A stretch of DNA of 64,000 bases from Sphingobium phenoxybenzoativorans (lineage in GTDB: Bacteria > Pseudomonadota > Alphaproteobacteria > Sphingomonadales > Sphingomonadaceae). This document shows, piece after piece, positions 18,071 through 27,569 of the stretch (positions within the stretch are counted from its first letter, which is position 1; each line of letters starts with the position of its first letter). Both the position numbers and the translations under genes were made by a program. The DNA is taken from positions 30,587-94,586 of the forward strand of contig NZ_MINO01000014.1 in assembly GCF_001757355.1 (NCBI RefSeq), read 5' to 3'. Below the pieces are notes generated by a model, which saw only the letters and a list, made by a program, of their open reading frames with translations, was not told the origin of the DNA and ran no database searches.

Positions 18071-19380
18071 TCGTCTCCGAAGCCTTTGCGGGAAAGACCT
18101 ATGCCGTGCTTGGGCTCGCCCGGTCCGGACTGGCGACGGTGGAGACGCTGGCCGCCAGCGGCGCGCGGGTGGTCGCCTGGGATGCGCGGGAGGAAGCGCG
18201 GGAGGCTGTTCGTGACAAGGCCGAGCTGGCCGATCCGCTGGAGATCGACCTAACCGGGTTCGACGGCATCGTGGTTTCGCCGGGCGTACCGCTTAACCGG
18301 CATCCTATCGCCCAGAAGGCTCGGGCGGCCGGCGTGCCAATCATCGGCGATATCGAACTGTTCGCGCTGGCCCGGCCGACCCTGCCGCCGCACAAGGTGG
18401 TCGGCATTACCGGCACCAACGGCAAGTCGACGACCACCGCATTGATCCACCATATCGTCGAGCAGGCGGGTTTCCCGGCCCGGATGGGCGGCAATATCGG
18501 CCTGCCGATCCTGGGGCAAGAGCCGCTGGAGCCGAACCTGAAGGGCGTCGGCATCTATGTGCTGGAGCTTTCCAGCTATCAGATCGACCTGACCCACAGC
18601 CTCGATTGCGATGTCGCGGTGCTGCTCAACATCACGCCCGACCATCTCGACCGTTATGATGGTTTCCCCGGATATGTCGCGTCGAAGGCGCGCCTTTTCG
18701 CTATGCAGACGCCGGGGCACGCCGCCGTGATCGCTACGGACGATGAGCCGAGCCTGGGCATCGCCGCGAAGGCGGTGGCGCAGCTTCGCACCGTGTCGGC
18801 CGCCAACATCCTGCCCATGGAGCAGGCCACCTGGCCCGCCCTGCAAGGTCCGCATAATGCGCAGAATGTCGCAGTCGCCATTGCCGTGGCCGATGCGCTG
18901 GATATTTCCCGCGACGATACGCTTCCTGCGCTCGCAACCTATGCCAGCCTGCCCCACCGGATGCAGCGCGTCGGCGAGGTTGGCGGCGTTCTCTATGTCA
19001 ATGACAGCAAGGCGACCAATCCGGCATCGACGGCGCCTGCGCTTGCCGCCTATCCGGCGGTTGGAGGGCGTCCGCGCATCCACTGGATCGTCGGCGGCCT
19101 GGCCAAGACCGACAATCTGGACGAGTGCGCCCCCCAGTTCGGCAATATCAAACATGCCTATACGATCGGGGAGGCGGGGCACATGTTTGCGGACATCCTG
19201 CGCCCGCATATGCCCGTGGACGATTCGGAAATGCTGCTGACCGCGGTGAGACGGGCTGCGCGCGTGGCCGAGCCGGGCGATATCGTGCTGCTGTCGCCCG
19301 CCTGTGCGTCATTCGACCAATTTCGCGACTTTGAGGCGCGCGGTGACGCCTTTGCGGCCGCTGTCGCGGCGTTGGGCTGA
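18067..19380 (+). CDS. murD: UDP-MurNAc-L-alanine--D-glutamate ligase
   Basis: Adds D-glutamate to UDP-MurNAc-L-Ala. 437 residues beginning with a GTG codon that overlaps the mraY stop. Motifs include the ATP loop [24 protein letters not shown] and the C-terminal [12 protein letters not shown] stop/start gap of 13 bp with a strong ribosome binding site separates it from ftsW, the one clear non-overlapping junction in this part of the cluster. Confidence 0.96.
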   Translation: MIVSEAFAGKTYAVLGLARSGLATVETLAASGARVVAWDAREEAREAVRDKAELADPLEIDLTGFDGIVVSPGVPLNRHPIAQKARAAGVPIIGDIELFALARPTLPPHKVVGITGTNGKSTTTALIHHIVEQAGFPARMGGNIGLPILGQEPLEPNLKGVGIYVLELSSYQIDLTHSLDCDVAVLLNITPDHLDRYDGFPGYVASKARLFAMQTPGHAAVIATDDEPSLGIAAKAVAQLRTVSAANILPMEQATWPALQGPHNAQNVAVAIAVADALDISRDDTLPALATYASLPHRMQRVGEVGGVLYVNDSKATNPASTAPALAAYPAVGGRPRIHWIVGGLAKTDNLDECAPQFGNIKHAYTIGEAGHMFADILRPHMPVDDSEMLLTAVRRAARVAEPGDIVLLSPACASFDQFRDFEARGDAFAAAVAALG

Positions 19381-19393
19381 AAGGGGGCGGGCC

Positions 19394-20623
19394 GTGCAGG
19401 GGGATCGATTGGGCATCGACCGGTTCAGGCCGGCGAAGATCGCCAAGGGTTTTGGCGGCAGGACCGTGCCGCGTGAACGGACGGCGCTCGCCATCTGGTT
19501 CTGGGAGATTGATCGCGTCCTGCTATCGCTGATCGTCGCGCTGATCGCGATCGGTCTTGTCGCCGTCGCCGCTGCGTCGCCTGTGGCGGCCATCGACCGG
19601 TCGACTGACGCCGTTTCCGTAACGCCGCTCATCTATTTCTATCGCCAGCTCATGTGGGTGGCGATCGGCCTGCCAGTCATGCTGGTCGTATCGATGCTGC
19701 CACGCACGCAGGCGCGCAGGCTTGCCCTGATTGCGGCGGTGATATTCTTCGTGGCGCTGATGCTCGTCCCGGTGCTGGGTGAGGTCAAGAATGGCGCAAA
19801 ACGGTGGATTCACCTGCCGGGCATGCGGTTCCAGCCTTCGGAATTTCTGAAGCCCGCCTATGTCGTATCGATTGCGTGGCTCCTGTCACTGCGGGCAAAA
19901 GACAAGACGCTTCCGGTTATTCCGCTAAGTTTCGGGGTGACGGCGATGATCGCATTGCTGCTCATGCGGCAACCGGATTTCGGGCAGACTGTGGTGTTCT
20001 GCGCCTGCTGGGCGGCGTTGCTGCTGCTGTCGGGCGTAGCGATGCGTTATATCGGGCTGCTGTGCGGCGCTGCGCTGGGCCTGTTTGTGCTGACCTATAT
20101 GTTTTATGAAAATGGGCGGCAGCGTATCAATGACTTTCTGGGCATCGGTCACGATCCGATGACCGGACCGGATCAGGCGGATCTGGCGCACCGGACGATC
20201 ACCAATGGCGGATTCACCGGCGTTGGGCCTGGCGGCGGCCAGGCGAAATTCCATCTGCCCGAAGCGCATACCGACTATATCTTCTCCGTGATCGGCGAGG
20301 AATTCGGGCTGTTGGCCTGTATCGCGATCGCCTGTGTCTATCTCGCGATTGTTGTCCGCGTGCTGCTGCGGCTGCTCGATGAGGAGGATAGCTTCACCAT
20401 TCTCGCCGCTGCGGGCCTGACGACCGAATTCGGATTGCAGGCGATTATCAATATGGGCGTCAACGCGCAGATATTTCCGTCGAAAGGCATGACGCTGCCC
20501 TTTATCAGCTATGGTGGCTCCTCTATGCTGGCGCTCTGTTTCGGGGTCGGCCTGCTTCTCGCCTTCACGCGGCGAAATCCATTCATGGACCGCACCCCAG
20601 TCGTCAAATGGAGCGGTCGATGA
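19394..20623 (+). CDS. ftsW: Septal peptidoglycan glycosyltransferase FtsW
   Basis: A SEDS-family polymerase that builds septal glycan from lipid II together with FtsI. About ten membrane helices; motifs GAKRWIHLPGMRFQPSE and GGSSMLALCFGVGLLLAF are typical. I choose the GTG at 19394 (409 residues) because AAGGGGG lies 7 bases upstream and the preceding frame runs through the end of murD. The stop overlaps murG by 4 bp. The C-terminus [10 protein letters not shown] is short and cytoplasmic. Confidence 0.93.
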   Translation: MQGDRLGIDRFRPAKIAKGFGGRTVPRERTALAIWFWEIDRVLLSLIVALIAIGLVAVAAASPVAAIDRSTDAVSVTPLIYFYRQLMWVAIGLPVMLVVSMLPRTQARRLALIAAVIFFVALMLVPVLGEVKNGAKRWIHLPGMRFQPSEFLKPAYVVSIAWLLSLRAKDKTLPVIPLSFGVTAMIALLLMRQPDFGQTVVFCACWAALLLLSGVAMRYIGLLCGAALGLFVLTYMFYENGRQRINDFLGIGHDPMTGPDQADLAHRTITNGGFTGVGPGGGQAKFHLPEAHTDYIFSVIGEEFGLLACIAIACVYLAIVVRVLLRLLDEEDSFTILAAAGLTTEFGLQAIINMGVNAQIFPSKGMTLPFISYGGSSMLALCFGVGLLLAFTRRNPFMDRTPVVKWSGR

Positions 20624-21789
20624 GTATTTCCCGTCATTTTGTTCTCGCTGCTGGCGGTACCGGGGGACATATGGTCCCGGCGCATGCCGTGGCGGAGGAA
20701 CTGATCGCGCGGGGGCACAGGGTAGCGCTGGTCACTGACGAGCGCGGCGCGAAGATTCCCAACCTGTTCAAGAATGCGCAGGTGCATGTGTTGCCGGCCG
20801 GCCGCCTGACGGGCAATCCGCGTGGCTGGGTCAAGGGGATCAAGGCGATCCTGGAGGGCAGGGCGATGGCCCGACGTCTCTATGAGACGTTCGAACCCAC
20901 GGCAGTTGTCGGCTTTGGCGGCTATCCGGCGCTGCCCGCGCTTCTGGCGGCATTGAAGGACGGCATTCCGACGGCGGTGCATGAGCAGAACGCCGTGCTT
21001 GGCCGCGTCAATCGTCTGCTGGCGCGCAAGGTTAGCGCCATCGCGACTGCCTATCCCGTGGTGGAAAGACTGCCGGATCGCTTTGCCGAGAAGGTGCATC
21101 TGGTCGGTAACCCGGTCCGCGAGGAAGTGCTGGCCCTGCGTGACGAGGAATTTCCGGCGCTGACCGATGAAAGCGTGTTCCGGGTTCTCGTGACCGGCGG
21201 CAGCCAGGGTGCAACCGTTCTGTCCAGCGTGGTGCCAAGCGGTCTTGCGTTGCTCCCGCTAAGCCTGCGCCGCCGCTTGCAGGTCACCCAGCAGTGCCGG
21301 GAGGAGGATATCGAGAAGGTCCGCGCCACCTATGCCGAGATGGAGATTCCGGCGGATCTGTCGACCTATATCAGCGACATGCCGGAAAAGCTGAGCTGGG
21401 CGCATCTCGTCATCGGGCGCGCGGGCGCATCGACGCTGGCGGAGCTGACCACGGCTGGCCGCCCCGCAATCCTGGTGCCGCTGCCGAGTGCGATGGATGA
21501 TCATCAAACTGCCAATGTCCGGGAAATGGTTGCTTGCGGCGGCGCACGGTCAATCCCGCAATCGCAGTTCACGCCCGTCGAACTGGCCAAGCAAATGCAG
21601 AAAATGGCGATGGAGCCGGGCGCCATGCAGAACGCCGCGCGGCGCGCGCGCTCCTGCGGGCGGCCCAACGCTGCGCGCGACATGGCCGATCTCCTCGAAA
21701 GCATTGGATATGCGCCCATAATGAACGACCCGCTTCCCGTTTCCTCGCCCATGCCCACCAGCCTGAACCTGCAGGGTGTTCCGGCATGA
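20620..21789 (+). CDS. murG: UDP-N-acetylglucosamine--N-acetylmuramyl-(pentapeptide) pyrophosphoryl-undecaprenol N-acetylglucosamine transferase
   Basis: Converts lipid I to lipid II at the cytoplasmic face. The first glycine-rich loop [19 protein letters not shown], the [15 protein letters not shown] loop, [16 protein letters not shown] and [10 protein letters not shown] are all MurG hallmarks. 389 residues from the ATG at 20620, which overlaps the ftsW stop; an in-frame ATG 12 bases earlier is inside ftsW. Its stop overlaps the murC start as ATGA. Confidence 0.97.
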   Translation: MSISRHFVLAAGGTGGHMVPAHAVAEELIARGHRVALVTDERGAKIPNLFKNAQVHVLPAGRLTGNPRGWVKGIKAILEGRAMARRLYETFEPTAVVGFGGYPALPALLAALKDGIPTAVHEQNAVLGRVNRLLARKVSAIATAYPVVERLPDRFAEKVHLVGNPVREEVLALRDEEFPALTDESVFRVLVTGGSQGATVLSSVVPSGLALLPLSLRRRLQVTQQCREEDIEKVRATYAEMEIPADLSTYISDMPEKLSWAHLVIGRAGASTLAELTTAGRPAILVPLPSAMDDHQTANVREMVACGGARSIPQSQFTPVELAKQMQKMAMEPGAMQNAARRARSCGRPNAARDMADLLESIGYAPIMNDPLPVSSPMPTSLNLQGVPA

Positions 21790-23213
21790 AGGGTGTTGCG
21801 ACCGACATCGGCACGATTCACTTTATTGGCATTGGCGGCATCGGCATGTCCGGCATCGCCGAGGTGATGCATAATCTGGGCTACAAGGTGCAAGGCTCCG
21901 ACGTGGCTGAGGGCTATGTCGTTGAGGGGCTGCGCAAGAAGGGCATCACGGTGATGATCGGCCACAAGGCCGAGAATCTGGGCGACGCCGCGGTGGTCGT
22001 CACGTCGACCGCAATCAAGCGCGGCAACCCGGAGGTGGAGCTGGCGCTGGAAAAACGGGTGCCGGTGGTTCGCCGGGCAGAGATGCTGGCCGAACTGATG
22101 CGCCTGAAATCCACGGTCGCCGTGGCGGGAACGCATGGAAAGACCACTACGACGTCGATGGTTGCCGCGCTGCTGGACGCGGGGGGCATTGACCCGACGG
22201 TCATCAATGGCGGTATCATCAACAGCTATGGCTCCAACGCTCGCCTGGGCGCGAGCGACTGGATGGTGGTGGAAGCTGACGAGAGCGATGGCAGCTTCCT
22301 GCGGCTCGATGGCACGATTGCAGTCGTCACCAATATCGATCCCGAACATCTCGACCATTATGGCGACTTTGACGCGGTGAAGGACGCCTTCGTCGAGTTT
22401 GTCGAGAATGTGCCCTTCTACGGCGCGGCGATCCTCTGCCTTGATCATCCTGAGGTGCAGGCGATCCTGCCGCGTGTTCAGGACCGGCGGATTGTCACCT
22501 ACGGCTTTTCGGCGCAGGCCGACATCAGGGGCGAGAATGTTCAGCCTGTGCCGGGCGGCAACCGCTTCGATGTGCAGATCAGGGAGCGGGACGGGTCGAT
22601 CCGCAGGATTGAAGGCATAGAGATGCCGATGCCGGGCCGCCATAATGTGCTGAACGCCATGGCGGCGATCGGCGTGGCGTTGCAGATGGGGATTGACGAT
22701 CGCACCATCCAGACGGGCTTCGCCAAGTTTGGCGGCGTGAAGCGGCGTTTCACAAAGGTCGGCGAAATCCCGGTGAGCGGCGGCGTGGCGACCGTCATCG
22801 ACGATTATGGGCATCATCCCGTGGAAATCCGGGCTGTGCTGGCCGCGGCGCGCGAGGGCGCGAAGGGCAGGGTGATCGCAGTTGTCCAGCCGCATCGCTA
22901 CACGCGGCTGCGCGACCTGATGGATGAGTTCCAGCAAGCCTTCAATGACGCTGATATCGTCTATGCCGCGCCGGTCTATCCGGCTGGCGAACAGCCGATA
23001 GAGGGCGTGGACAGCGCTGCGCTGGTGGCTGGCCTCAAAGGGCGCGGTCATCGGGCTGCATCGACCATTGAGGGAGCGGATGCGCTGGCGGGCGCGTTGG
23101 CGGCGGATTTGCAGCCGGACGACATGATCATCTGCCTTGGCGCGGGCGACATTACCAAATGGGCGGCCGCCCTGGCGGGAGAAGTTGCCGGAAAGGCGAA
23201 GGTCGCGGCCTGA
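21786..23213 (+). CDS. murC: UDP-N-acetylmuramate--L-alanine ligase
   Basis: First amino-acid ligase of the muropeptide pathway. 475 residues starting [20 protein letters not shown], with the Rossmann-like glycine motif, the ATP loop [26 protein letters not shown] and the C-terminal [10 protein letters not shown] motif (H and E interacting with the ligand). The ATG at 21786 overlaps the murG stop; a longer open frame from 21534 lies within murG. The stop TGA shares its A with the ATG of the following microprotein gene. Confidence 0.97.
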   Translation: MKGVATDIGTIHFIGIGGIGMSGIAEVMHNLGYKVQGSDVAEGYVVEGLRKKGITVMIGHKAENLGDAAVVVTSTAIKRGNPEVELALEKRVPVVRRAEMLAELMRLKSTVAVAGTHGKTTTTSMVAALLDAGGIDPTVINGGIINSYGSNARLGASDWMVVEADESDGSFLRLDGTIAVVTNIDPEHLDHYGDFDAVKDAFVEFVENVPFYGAAILCLDHPEVQAILPRVQDRRIVTYGFSAQADIRGENVQPVPGGNRFDVQIRERDGSIRRIEGIEMPMPGRHNVLNAMAAIGVALQMGIDDRTIQTGFAKFGGVKRRFTKVGEIPVSGGVATVIDDYGHHPVEIRAVLAAAREGAKGRVIAVVQPHRYTRLRDLMDEFQQAFNDADIVYAAPVYPAGEQPIEGVDSAALVAGLKGRGHRAASTIEGADALAGALAADLQPDDMIICLGAGDITKWAAALAGEVAGKAKVAA

Positions 23214-23410
23214 TGATCGAGTTCATCGACCTTGGCCTGGAAATGCAGAAGCGCGTGATCGAGGCGCATGAAAAGAGCCTCGACGCGGCCAAGAAATCTA
23301 TGGATGGCGCGAAGGCGGCGGTGGCCATGCAACAGGCCATGGCCGACGCGACCAAGGCGAATATGGATATGTGGAGCAAGTGGCTGTCGCTGTGGGGGCT
23401 GCGCAAATGA
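23213..23410 (+). CDS. 65-residue amphipathic protein between murC and murB, unknown
   Basis: Starts on the last base of the murC stop (TGATG) and ends overlapping the murB start (ATGA), so it is coupled on both sides and certainly a translated position in the operon. The 65 residues are predicted to be nearly all helix, with charged heptad-like spacing (QKRVIEAHEKSLDAAKKSM) and a Trp-rich C-terminal end (MDMWSKWLSLWGLRK) that could lie on the membrane surface. No signal peptide. I do not recognise a family. Confidence 0.8.
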   Translation: MIEFIDLGLEMQKRVIEAHEKSLDAAKKSMDGAKAAVAMQQAMADATKANMDMWSKWLSLWGLRK

Positions 23411-24309
23411 CGGTGCTGGAGGCTGCTCTCCCGTCGGTTCGCGGGCGCCTGACCGCGCAGGCGCCTTTGGCTCCGCTCGTCTGGTTCAAGGCGGGCGGTG
23501 CGGCGCAATGGCTGTTCGAGCCGAAGGATGTGGACGATCTTGCCGGGTTTCTGCGCGATCTTGATCCGGCAATACCGGTGATGGCGCTTGGTCTCGGATC
23601 GAACCTGATTGTCCGCGACGGCGGCGTTCCGGGCGTCATCGTGCGTCTTGGCAAGGCATTCGCCAAGGTGGAGGCTGTTGATGAGACGGCGCTCTATTGC
23701 GGCGGCGGCGCTTCGGGCATTCTCGTATCGTCCACTGCCCGCGATGCGGGGATAGGCGGACTGGAGTTTCTCCGCTCGATTCCGGGCACTGTCGGCGGTT
23801 TCGTGCGGATGAACGGTGGCGCCTATGGCCGCGAAACATGCGATATATTGGTGGATTGCGAGGCCGTGCTGCGATCGGGTGAACGGGTGAGCCTGACGCG
23901 CGACCAACTCGGCTATACCTACCGGCACAGCGCATTGCCGGAGGGCGCGGTGGTCGTGGGCGCGACTTTTCGTGGGCATAGGGCTGATCCGGCCGCCATT
24001 CAGGCGGAGATGGACCGGATCGCCAGCGCGCGCGAGGAAAGCCAGCCGCTGCGCAGCAAGACCGGCGGATCGACATTCAAGAATCCCGAAGGACATAAGG
24101 CCTGGCAACTGGTTGACGAGGCGGGGTGCCGGGGATTGAAGATCGGCGACGCGCAGGTTTCGGAAAAGCACACCAACTTCCTGCTCAATCTGGGCAGTGC
24201 GAGCAGCGCTGACATCGAGGCGCTGGGCGAGGAAGTACGGCGGCGGGTGAAAGAGAAAAGCGGCGTGACGCTTGAATGGGAAATACAGCGCATAGGGGTG
24301 GACAAGTGA
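23407..24309 (+). CDS. murB: UDP-N-acetylenolpyruvoylglucosamine reductase
   Basis: NADPH- and FAD-dependent reduction of UDP-GlcNAc-enolpyruvate to UDP-MurNAc. 300 residues. FAD-binding motifs LGLGSNLIVRDGG and RSIPGTVGGFVRMNGGAYG, and the catalytic-serine motif KTGGSTFKNPEGHKAW are present, as is the C-terminal glutamate region. The ATG at 23407 overlaps the microprotein stop; the in-frame start at 23371 is inside that gene. Stop overlaps ddl as GTGA. Confidence 0.96.
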   Translation: MTVLEAALPSVRGRLTAQAPLAPLVWFKAGGAAQWLFEPKDVDDLAGFLRDLDPAIPVMALGLGSNLIVRDGGVPGVIVRLGKAFAKVEAVDETALYCGGGASGILVSSTARDAGIGGLEFLRSIPGTVGGFVRMNGGAYGRETCDILVDCEAVLRSGERVSLTRDQLGYTYRHSALPEGAVVVGATFRGHRADPAAIQAEMDRIASAREESQPLRSKTGGSTFKNPEGHKAWQLVDEAGCRGLKIGDAQVSEKHTNFLLNLGSASSADIEALGEEVRRRVKEKSGVTLEWEIQRIGVDK

Positions 24310-25226
24310 GGGGGCCTTGGCATGTCGCCGTCCTGATGGGCGGCTGGTCGGCGGAGCGGCCGGTTTCGCTGATGAGCGGCGAAGGCGTCGCCAAGGCGCT
24401 GGAAGGGCGCGGGCACAAGGTCACGCGCATCGACATGGACCGTGACATCCCCATGAAGATTGCCGAAGCCCGGCCGGACATCGTATTTAATGCGCTTCAT
24501 GGCGTTCCGGGCGAAGACGGCACCGTGCAGGGGCTTATGGACCTGATGGGCGTCAAATATACCCATTCCGGCCTTGCGACCTCCGTTATCGCGATCGACA
24601 AGCAGTTGACCAAGCAGGCGCTGGTTCCTCACGGTATACCGATGCCCGGCGGCCAGGTGGTAGAGAGCGCTGCGCTGTTCGAACGCGACCCGCTGCCGCG
24701 CCCTTATGTGGTGAAGCCGGTCAATGAGGGCAGCTCGGTCGGCGTGGCCATCGTCACGGAACAGGGCAATTACGGATCGCCGATCGGCCGGGATGTCGAG
24801 GGGCCGTGGCAGCATTTCACCGAACTGCTGGCGGAACCGTATATCAGGGGCCGGGAACTGACCACGGCCGTTCTGGGCGAAGAAGCCCTGCTGGTCACGG
24901 AATTGCGCCCGAAAAGCGGCTTTTACGATTTCGATTCCAAATATACCGATGGGCTTACGGAGCATATCTGCCCCGCCGACATTCCTGATGACATTGCAGA
25001 ACAGTGCAAGGCGATCGCCCTGCGCGCGCACCAGTTGCTTGGTTGCAAGGGCACCTCGCGGTCCGATTTCCGGTGGGATGACACGCAGGGGGTCGAGGGC
25101 CTGTTCCTGCTGGAAGTCAACACCCAGCCGGGCATGACGCCGCTCAGCCTTGTGCCGGAACAAGCGGCGAAATTGGGCATCGATTATGCCGAACTGGTCG
25201 AACGTATCGTCGAGGAGGCGCTATGA
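24306..25226 (+). CDS. ddl: D-alanine--D-alanine ligase
   Basis: ATP-grasp enzyme making the D-Ala-D-Ala dipeptide used by MurF. 306 residues from a GTG codon that overlaps the murB stop, followed by RGPWHVAVLMGGWSAERPVS, the standard N-terminus. Motifs KPVNEGSSVGV, GCKGTSRSDFRWD and EVNTQPGMTPLSL line the active site. Stop overlaps ftsQ by 4 bp. The genomic position between murB and ftsQ is that of ddlB. Confidence 0.96.
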   Translation: MRGPWHVAVLMGGWSAERPVSLMSGEGVAKALEGRGHKVTRIDMDRDIPMKIAEARPDIVFNALHGVPGEDGTVQGLMDLMGVKYTHSGLATSVIAIDKQLTKQALVPHGIPMPGGQVVESAALFERDPLPRPYVVKPVNEGSSVGVAIVTEQGNYGSPIGRDVEGPWQHFTELLAEPYIRGRELTTAVLGEEALLVTELRPKSGFYDFDSKYTDGLTEHICPADIPDDIAEQCKAIALRAHQLLGCKGTSRSDFRWDDTQGVEGLFLLEVNTQPGMTPLSLVPEQAAKLGIDYAELVERIVEEAL

Positions 25227-26179
25227 GTGACGCACGGATAAGACGTGGCAGCACCAGCCGGCTTTCGCCGCCCCGGCGCAAGAGCGGGACGAAGGTTACG
25301 TCGCGGCGCGGCGGCCGGACCCTGAAGCGGCAGAGTTTCGCGGATCGCATCATTTCGGCCATCCCGGTCAGCGAGGCGACGATGCAGCGCATGGCGACAT
25401 GGGGCATTGTCGGCGCAGTGATAGTCGCGGCTGTCGGCGGCGCGGGCTATTTCGGGTTGCCCGGCATGATGCGGATGGAATTTGCGCAGGCCGCCGCTCA
25501 TGCTGGGTTCGAGGTCGACAAGGTTGAGGTGCGCGGCGTTGAGCGCATGGACGAACTGCAAGTCTATAATATCGCGCTGGGCCAGGTCGACCGGTCCATG
25601 GTCAATGTCGACCTGCCGAAGCTGCGCGGCGATCTGATGAAGCTGGGCTGGGTCAAGGATGCGCGCGTGTCTCGCCGCCTGCCCGATACGCTGGTGGTCG
25701 ATATTGTCGAGCGTCAGCCGGTGGCGGTGTGGCAGCATGGCGGCAATCTGGCCCTGATCGATGTCACTGGCGCGGTGTTGCAGCCAGTGTCGCAGCAGAC
25801 CATGCCTGATCTTCCGCTGGTGGTGGGGCCAAGCGCCAATCTGCAGACGGCGAACCTTGGCAAGTTGATGGATGCGGCGCCCGCGCTCAAGCCCATGCTG
25901 GCCGGCGCGACCTGGGTTGGCGATCGCCGCTGGGACCTGCGGTTCCAGTCGGGCGAAACCCTCTCTCTGCCAGAGGGAGAAAAACCGGCATCCGCTGCGT
26001 TGTTGAACTTCGCGCGGCTGGATGGCGTCAACCATCTGCTGGGTCGCGGGATTGTGCGTTTCGATATGCGCGATCCCTCGAAATTTGTGCTGAGATTGCC
26101 CAAGGATCGCGGACCCAAGCCGGAAGAAAAGACGGAGACGAAGGCGGCTGAGGCCGCCTCCAAAGACGGGGAGGTCTGA
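25223..26179 (+). CDS. ftsQ: Cell division protein FtsQ
   Basis: Bitopic divisome assembly protein. A basic cytoplasmic N-terminus of about 60 residues (rich in Arg/Lys/Ser) precedes the membrane helix at about 60-82, then a POTRA domain beginning EVDKVEVRGVERMDEL, and the FtsQ-type beta domain. 318 residues with an Ala/Lys/Glu C-terminal tail. Overlaps ddl by 4 bp and is 5 bp from ftsA. Confidence 0.93.
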   Translation: MSDARIRRGSTSRLSPPRRKSGTKVTSRRGGRTLKRQSFADRIISAIPVSEATMQRMATWGIVGAVIVAAVGGAGYFGLPGMMRMEFAQAAAHAGFEVDKVEVRGVERMDELQVYNIALGQVDRSMVNVDLPKLRGDLMKLGWVKDARVSRRLPDTLVVDIVERQPVAVWQHGGNLALIDVTGAVLQPVSQQTMPDLPLVVGPSANLQTANLGKLMDAAPALKPMLAGATWVGDRRWDLRFQSGETLSLPEGEKPASAALLNFARLDGVNHLLGRGIVRFDMRDPSKFVLRLPKDRGPKPEEKTETKAAEAASKDGEV

Positions 26180-26184
26180 AGGCC

Positions 26185-27447
26185 ATGCCGCCGCCCAAGG
26201 TCGAGAAAGTCATCACTGCGGTCGATATCGGATCGTGGAAGGTCTCAGCGCTTATCGCTGGCAAGACCGATACGGGCGAACTCGTCATCCTGGGTACGGG
26301 GCAACGAGAGAGCCGGGGGGTGAGGCGCGGCTTCATCGTCGACATGGAACGCACGGAGATGGCCGTGCGGGAAACCGTCGAGCAGGCCGAGCGGGTCGCC
26401 GGCATGAACATCGAGGATGTCTGGGTCAGCTTCTCCGGCGGAAGCCTGGTGAGCGATGTGGTGACGGTGGAGCGGGAGCTTGGCGGCATCCGTGTCGAGC
26501 AGGGCGACATTGACGATTTGCTGCATACCGGACGGCAGAGCATCGATCCTGACGGCCGCGTCGTCCTGCACGCGCAGCCGACCTGTTTCAGCGTGAACGG
26601 ATCGGATGGGGTCAAGCGGCCCCTGGGCATGCACGCCGACCGGCTGGGCGTAGACATCCATGTGGTGCTGGCCGATGGCGCGCCGCTCGCCAATCTGGAG
26701 ATGTGCGTGCGTGGCGCCTATCTGGACGTCAACGCTATTGTCGCAGCGCCCATCGCCACCGGCTTTGCCTGCCTTTCGGAGGAGGAGCGGGATCTGGGCG
26801 TGGCGCTGGTCGAGATTGGCGCAGGTGTGACAAATATCTCGCTTTATGCGGGAGGGATGCTCGTCGGCCTGCACAGCATTCCCATTGGCGCGGCCGACAT
26901 CACCGACGACATCGCCTCCGCTTTCGGCATCCGGCGGAGCCAGGCCGAACGTATGAAGTGCTTCTATGGCTCGGCGATGCAGTCGCGCCGCGACTTTCGC
27001 GACATGATCGAGATCGCCCCGGTGGCCAGTGACGGGGAAAGTTCCGATAGCGGCCGCATTACCCGCGCGGCGCTGGTCGGTGTGATTTGTGAGCGGCTCA
27101 ATCAACTGATGGCGGAAGTGAACGCATCGCTGAAGGGCATGGGTTTCCACAGTCCCGTCGGGCGGCAGGTCGTCCTGACCGGCGGCGGGGCCGAGATGAA
27201 GGGTATTGCCGACTATGCCCAGACGGCGCTCGGCCGTGCGGTGCGCATCGGCCGTCCGCGCGGTCTTGCAGCCTTGCCGGAGGCGCATAGCGGACCGGCA
27301 TTCACGACCCTTGTGGGTCTGGCGCTTTATGGCGCCAGCAATCCGGTTGACTTGCGCAGCATGGCGCCTGCCGCGCAAACCGTGCATCGGCTGGGCGTTC
27401 CGCTATGGTGGCAGCGCATGTTGCGCGCGCTGAAGGCGAATTATTAG
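26185..27447 (+). CDS. ftsA: Cell division protein FtsA
   Basis: Actin-like ATPase that tethers FtsZ filaments to the membrane and recruits later divisome proteins. 420 residues with the phosphate-1 motif AVDIGSWKVSALIAG, the 1C-domain region, and the adenosine motif VVLTGGGAEMKG. The C-terminus (VPLWWQRMLRALKANY) is an amphipathic membrane-targeting helix. A 122-bp gap follows before ftsZ, which probably contains an additional promoter. Confidence 0.96.
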   Translation: MPPPKVEKVITAVDIGSWKVSALIAGKTDTGELVILGTGQRESRGVRRGFIVDMERTEMAVRETVEQAERVAGMNIEDVWVSFSGGSLVSDVVTVERELGGIRVEQGDIDDLLHTGRQSIDPDGRVVLHAQPTCFSVNGSDGVKRPLGMHADRLGVDIHVVLADGAPLANLEMCVRGAYLDVNAIVAAPIATGFACLSEEERDLGVALVEIGAGVTNISLYAGGMLVGLHSIPIGAADITDDIASAFGIRRSQAERMKCFYGSAMQSRRDFRDMIEIAPVASDGESSDSGRITRAALVGVICERLNQLMAEVNASLKGMGFHSPVGRQVVLTGGGAEMKGIADYAQTALGRAVRIGRPRGLAALPEAHSGPAFTTLVGLALYGASNPVDLRSMAPAAQTVHRLGVPLWWQRMLRALKANY

Positions 27448-27569
27448 ATGTTGCCAAGTCGAGAGGGCGCCAAAGGTTAAAAAAGGTGATGAATTGCCTT
27501 AACAACTGGTGCATGAAGTCCTTTGTGACGGTTCCGCTTCGCCGCAAAGAAGCTTAGGGAGCGAAAAGT
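27448..27569 (+). promoter_or_regulatory. ftsA-ftsZ intergenic region, candidate ftsZ promoter
   Basis: The only gap of note between ftsL and ftsZ. It is A+T-rich between 27475 and 27515 and contains two TTAA tetramers (27478-27481 and 27499-27502) but not at the TTAA-N7-TTAA spacing of a CtrA box. A clear AGGGAG ribosome binding site lies just before the ftsZ ATG. The presence of an independent ftsZ promoter is inferred from the gap and from other alphaproteobacteria. Confidence 0.4.

Noticed and set aside
27478..27502. CtrA box in front of ftsZ
   Set aside because: Two TTAA tetramers are present but spaced 17 bases apart instead of 7; neither half has the extended ACCAT context.
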